Of a stretch of 7,879 nt of DNA, positions 6,364 to 7,879 are shown one piece after another (position 1 is the stretch's first letter; the number at the start of each line of letters is the position of its first letter). The stretch spans positions 1-7,879 of the forward strand of contig JBJKRE010000005.1 of assembly GCA_046704825.1 (NCBI GenBank). The letters run 5' to 3'. A model generated the notes under the pieces. The model saw only the letters and a list, made by a program, of their open reading frames with translations, did no database searches and had not been told where the DNA came from. This DNA comes from CAVRTJ01 sp046704825 (lineage in GTDB: Bacteria > Acidobacteriota > UBA4820 > DSQY01). The position numbers and the translations under genes are program-made.

Positions 6364-7667
6364 TTCGCGCTCTCCTTCGTGGTACCGGGCGCTCGACCGA
6401 GGACGGCTTCGATCCGGGCGAGGGATACCTGATAGTCGGCCTTGAACATGAGGGCCTGGGACTGGTAGTCGTAGAAGTTCGTCAGGGCCTTCAGCATGGT
6501 CGTGAAGTCGACGTGTCCCACGGTGTACGCTGCGAGGGCCGATTCGTAGGCCTTCTTCGACTGCACGAGCAGGCCGTTTACGTAGAGATCGTACACATCA
6601 CGGTCCTGGACACCCGTCTGGTAAGCGTCCGTGAGCATGTAGCGGGCCTCGTTCAGCACGCTGCCCGCCTGCTCCTTGGCGCTCTCGCGCATGTACTTGG
6701 CTTCGCGCAATGCGGGCTCGTAGCGGCTCCGGCGGTGGAAGAACGGCAGCGTGATGCCGACCATTGCCGTCAGGTAGTCGTGGCCGCCCATGGTCATGTC
6801 CTTGTGGCGATAGCGGCCCCCGACGAGGAAGTCCGGCTTGAAATCCTTCTTCGCGATTCGGACTTGCTCCTCTTTGACCGCCACCTCTGCACGCGCCTTG
6901 AGGACCATGGGCGCCTCGTCCTGGAGTCTCTTCAGGAGCGAGTCGAGGTCGGGCAAGGCTTCCGGAGGGGGAACGGAAACTCCGTCCAGCAGGACGGGAT
7001 CGGGCGGCCCGCCGAGCAGGTCCTCGATCTGCGCCTGCGTGACCTGGATCTGTCTCTGGAGGGGCTTCCTGTCGGCCTGGGCTTTCGTGAGGGCGGCCTG
7101 AGCCAGGAGCACGTCCGACTGGCTCCCGTTACCGGACGCGTAGACGCCGGCGGCACCCGCCGCAGCTGCTTTTAGCGCGTCCTGAATCCGGGTGTTTACT
7201 TGAAGGAGGCCTCGGTAGAGGCCGAAGCGGTAGGCCGCCGAAAGGACCTTCCCTCTGAGCGTGCTCTCCATGGCCGCAAGCTGTCGTTTGGCTGCCTCGA
7301 TCTGCAGTTCGGCTTTCGATTTCTTCAGCTTGAGCTTGCCGGGGTAGGGGAGGCGCTGGGTCACCCCGACGGACACCCCCTTGGTGAGGGCGTCGTTCGC
7401 GTTGAGGCCGCCGTCCACCGGGAGCATCATGAACTGGATGTCGGCCGTTGGATCGGGAAGCGCGCCGGCCTGGCTCGGCCTCTGCTCGAGTGCGAGTATC
7501 TTCTTTCTCTGCGCTTCAAGATCGGGGTTGTGCTTTATGGCCGTTGCCACGAGTGTCCTGAGCGCGGCGGCGGATGAATCGGGTTCGCCGGCGTGCGTTC
7601 CCCGTGCCGGCAGGAGAAAGGCCAGCACAACGGCCAGACAGCTCAATCTTGTTAACGTCTTACGCAT
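6360..7667 (-). CDS. cusC: Outer-membrane efflux channel CusC (TolC/OEP family)
   Basis: A 435-residue TolC-type channel that, as a trimer, would form the outer-membrane exit duct of CusCBA. Residues 1-27 are a signal peptide (basic start, LAVVLAFLLP core, then GTHA-G as likely cleavage site). The family's two-fold internal repeat is visible: TQRLPYPGKLKLKKSKAE (103-120) and ITLPFFHRRSRYEPALREA (305-323), each followed by long Ala/Gln/Glu-rich helices. No lipobox is found (the only signal-region Cys, C10, precedes the hydrophobic core), unlike the lipoprotein CusC of E. coli. The ATG at 7665-7667 is chosen because GGAGGAG lies 4 nt upstream (7672-7678) and a signal peptide follows at once. 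A GTG 20 codons further up would start inside the sigma-54-like promoter and add a charged stretch before the signal. It is the first gene of the operon. Confidence 0.94.
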   Translation of the reverse strand: MRKTLTRLSCLAVVLAFLLPARGTHAGEPDSSAAALRTLVATAIKHNPDLEAQRKKILALEQRPSQAGALPDPTADIQFMMLPVDGGLNANDALTKGVSVGVTQRLPYPGKLKLKKSKAELQIEAAKRQLAAMESTLRGKVLSAAYRFGLYRGLLQVNTRIQDALKAAAAGAAGVYASGNGSQSDVLLAQAALTKAQADRKPLQRQIQVTQAQIEDLLGGPPDPVLLDGVSVPPPEALPDLDSLLKRLQDEAPMVLKARAEVAVKEEQVRIAKKDFKPDFLVGGRYRHKDMTMGGHDYLTAMVGITLPFFHRRSRYEPALREAKYMRESAKEQAGSVLNEARYMLTDAYQTGVQDRDVYDLYVNGLLVQSKKAYESALAAYTVGHVDFTTMLKALTNFYDYQSQALMFKADYQVSLARIEAVLGRAPGTTKESAK

Positions 7668-7671
7668 GAAA

Positions 7672-7678
7672 CTCCTCC
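7672..7678 (-). promoter_or_regulatory. Ribosome-binding site fixing the cusC start
   Basis: GGAGGAG on the minus strand, 4 nt before the ATG at 7665-7667. It selects this start over the in-frame upstream GTG at 7725-7727, which has no comparable purine tract before it. Confidence 0.75.
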
Positions 7679-7711
7679 GGTGGTCGCCGCAACGTGCGGA
7701 CTGACGATGAC

Positions 7712-7726
7712 GCACAATCCGTGCCA
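7712..7726 (-). promoter_or_regulatory. Sigma-54 (RpoN)-type -24/-12 promoter of cusCBA
   Basis: The minus strand reads TGGCACGGATTGTGC: GG (7724-7725), exactly ten bases, then GC (7712-7713). Against the RpoN consensus TGGCACG-N4-TTGC the first seven bases match perfectly and only one base of the -12 box differs (TGTGC for TTTGC/TTGC context). With the C at -12, transcription would start near 7700, leaving a 33-nt leader that carries the cusC ribosome-binding site. Position, strand and sequence all agree. Sigma-54 promoters need an AAA+ activator of the NtrC/ZraR type bound upstream; no such gene is inside the window. Confidence 0.65.
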
Positions 7727-7819
7727 CCCGCTCAAAGGCTCTCAGTGATTGAAGATCAGTGGGGGCAGGGTTTCGCTTGGAAGGCTCTTGAGGGGCAAAA
7801 TGTGATATTCGGAGGAGGA

Positions 7820-7858
7820 GTGGAGAATAGTGCCCAGTCTGTGGAGAATAATGAACAG
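7820..7858. repeat. Imperfect 18-bp direct repeat, 21-bp period, upstream of cusCBA
   Basis: Plus-strand units 7820-7837 and 7841-7858 follow GTGGAGAATARTGMMCAG: ten identical leading bases and 15 of 18 overall. The 21-bp period is two helical turns, so a protein would meet both copies on the same face. The copies lie about 120-137 and 141-158 bp upstream of the predicted sigma-54 start, a usual distance for activator sites. A second reading is that the repeat is a duplicated translation start of a divergent gene, since each copy contains GGAG followed by GTG or ATG at 4 nt spacing. Both can be true. Confidence 0.6.
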
Positions 7859-7879
7859 GCCGGCGTGGATGGCGGGATT
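7830..7879 (+). CDS. Possible start of a divergent gene (runs off right edge)
   Basis: A plus-strand frame is open from 7806 to the end. It has candidate starts GTG at 7830 and, in the same frame, ATG at 7851, giving MPSLWRIMNRPAWMAG or MNRPAWMAG. The purine tract GGAGGAGGAG (7811-7820) lies 9 nt before the GTG, and GGAGAA (7843-7848) lies 2 nt before the ATG, so ribosome-binding signals are good for either. A divergent gene next to a metal-efflux operon is often its regulator, and the sigma-54-like promoter would call for a two-component pair or AAA+ activator, but only 10-16 codons are visible and no family can be named. The frame may also be chance, as only about 50 bp is seen. Confidence 0.3.
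   Translation, partial: MPSLWRIMNRPAWMAG

Larger units (their letters stand above)
7668..7829. promoter_or_regulatory. cusC upstream control region
   Basis: This stretch, between the cusC start and the possible divergent start, holds the ribosome-binding site and sigma-54-like element listed separately. It also has a small dyad, TGAT-N5-ATCA at 7746-7758, framed by two CAGTG copies (7743-7747 and 7757-7761, 14 bp apart), lying between the promoter and the distal direct repeat. That is where a DNA-bending or accessory protein might act, but I see no good IHF consensus. No convincing sigma-70 promoter was found on either strand. Confidence 0.4.

Noticed and set aside
7668..7727. N-terminal extension of CusC from a GTG at 7725-7727
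   Set aside because: It would start inside the sigma-54-like element, lacks a ribosome-binding sequence, and adds a charged stretch before a normal signal peptide. The ATG at 7665-7667 has GGAGGAG before it.
1..7879. CRISPR array, tRNA/rRNA genes, insertion sequences or other mobile-element ends
   Set aside because: No regularly spaced repeats, transposase frames, terminal inverted repeats or tRNA-like folds were seen. The only repeats are the in-frame copA modules and the short upstream pair.

Overview
The window is a copper/silver efflux locus. Four genes lie on the minus strand and are read from right to left: a TolC-like outer-membrane channel (cusC), a periplasmic adaptor (cusB), an RND pump (cusA) and the first 497 residues of a Cu/Ag P1B-type ATPase (copA-like) that runs off the left edge. 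The DNA is GC-rich, with strong third-position G/C bias that creates long antisense shadow frames. The high GC, a close match to a sigma-54 promoter and an ATPase with N-terminal YHS and heavy-metal-binding (HMBD) modules would fit a Gram-negative bacterium of the former Deltaproteobacteria (Desulfobacterota, Myxococcota) or Acidobacteriota. This taxonomic guess is an inference and is weak. The presence of CusC and CusB does establish a two-membrane cell envelope.

Layout: 1-1492 is the 5' part of the ATPase gene, with three YHS modules, a Met-rich linker, two HMBD modules, four predicted membrane helices and most of the actuator domain. 1493-1681 is a 189-bp gap with no convincing terminator, a weak promoter candidate and a possible 30-codon Cys/His-containing leader ORF ending on the copA ribosome-binding site. 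1682-4915 is cusA, 4915-6363 cusB and 6360-7667 cusC. Their junctions overlap by 1 and 4 bp, so the three genes are almost certainly one translationally coupled operon. 7668-7879 is the operon's control region: a sigma-54-type -24/-12 element 45-59 bp before the cusC start codon, and further upstream an 18-bp imperfect direct repeat with a 21-bp period that could be an activator site. A divergent reading frame may begin inside that repeat and leave the window on the right.

How the parts fit: the ATPase would move Cu(I)/Ag(I) from cytoplasm to periplasm, and CusCBA would take it from the periplasm across the outer membrane. Metal specificity is well supported. CusA has the three pore methionines known from E. 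coli CusA (here M565, M615, M692), and CusB has the three metal-binding methionines (M110, M124, M126). Both the adaptor and the ATPase carry the same Cys/Met HMBD module. No separate CusF chaperone gene is seen; the extra modules might take over metal capture and hand-off, but that is inference.

The system is a recognisable Cus/Cop system rather than a new class. The most unusual points are the apparent sigma-54 control, the five tandem soluble metal-binding modules on the ATPase (with a recent-looking YHS duplication), and the possible leader ORF before copA.
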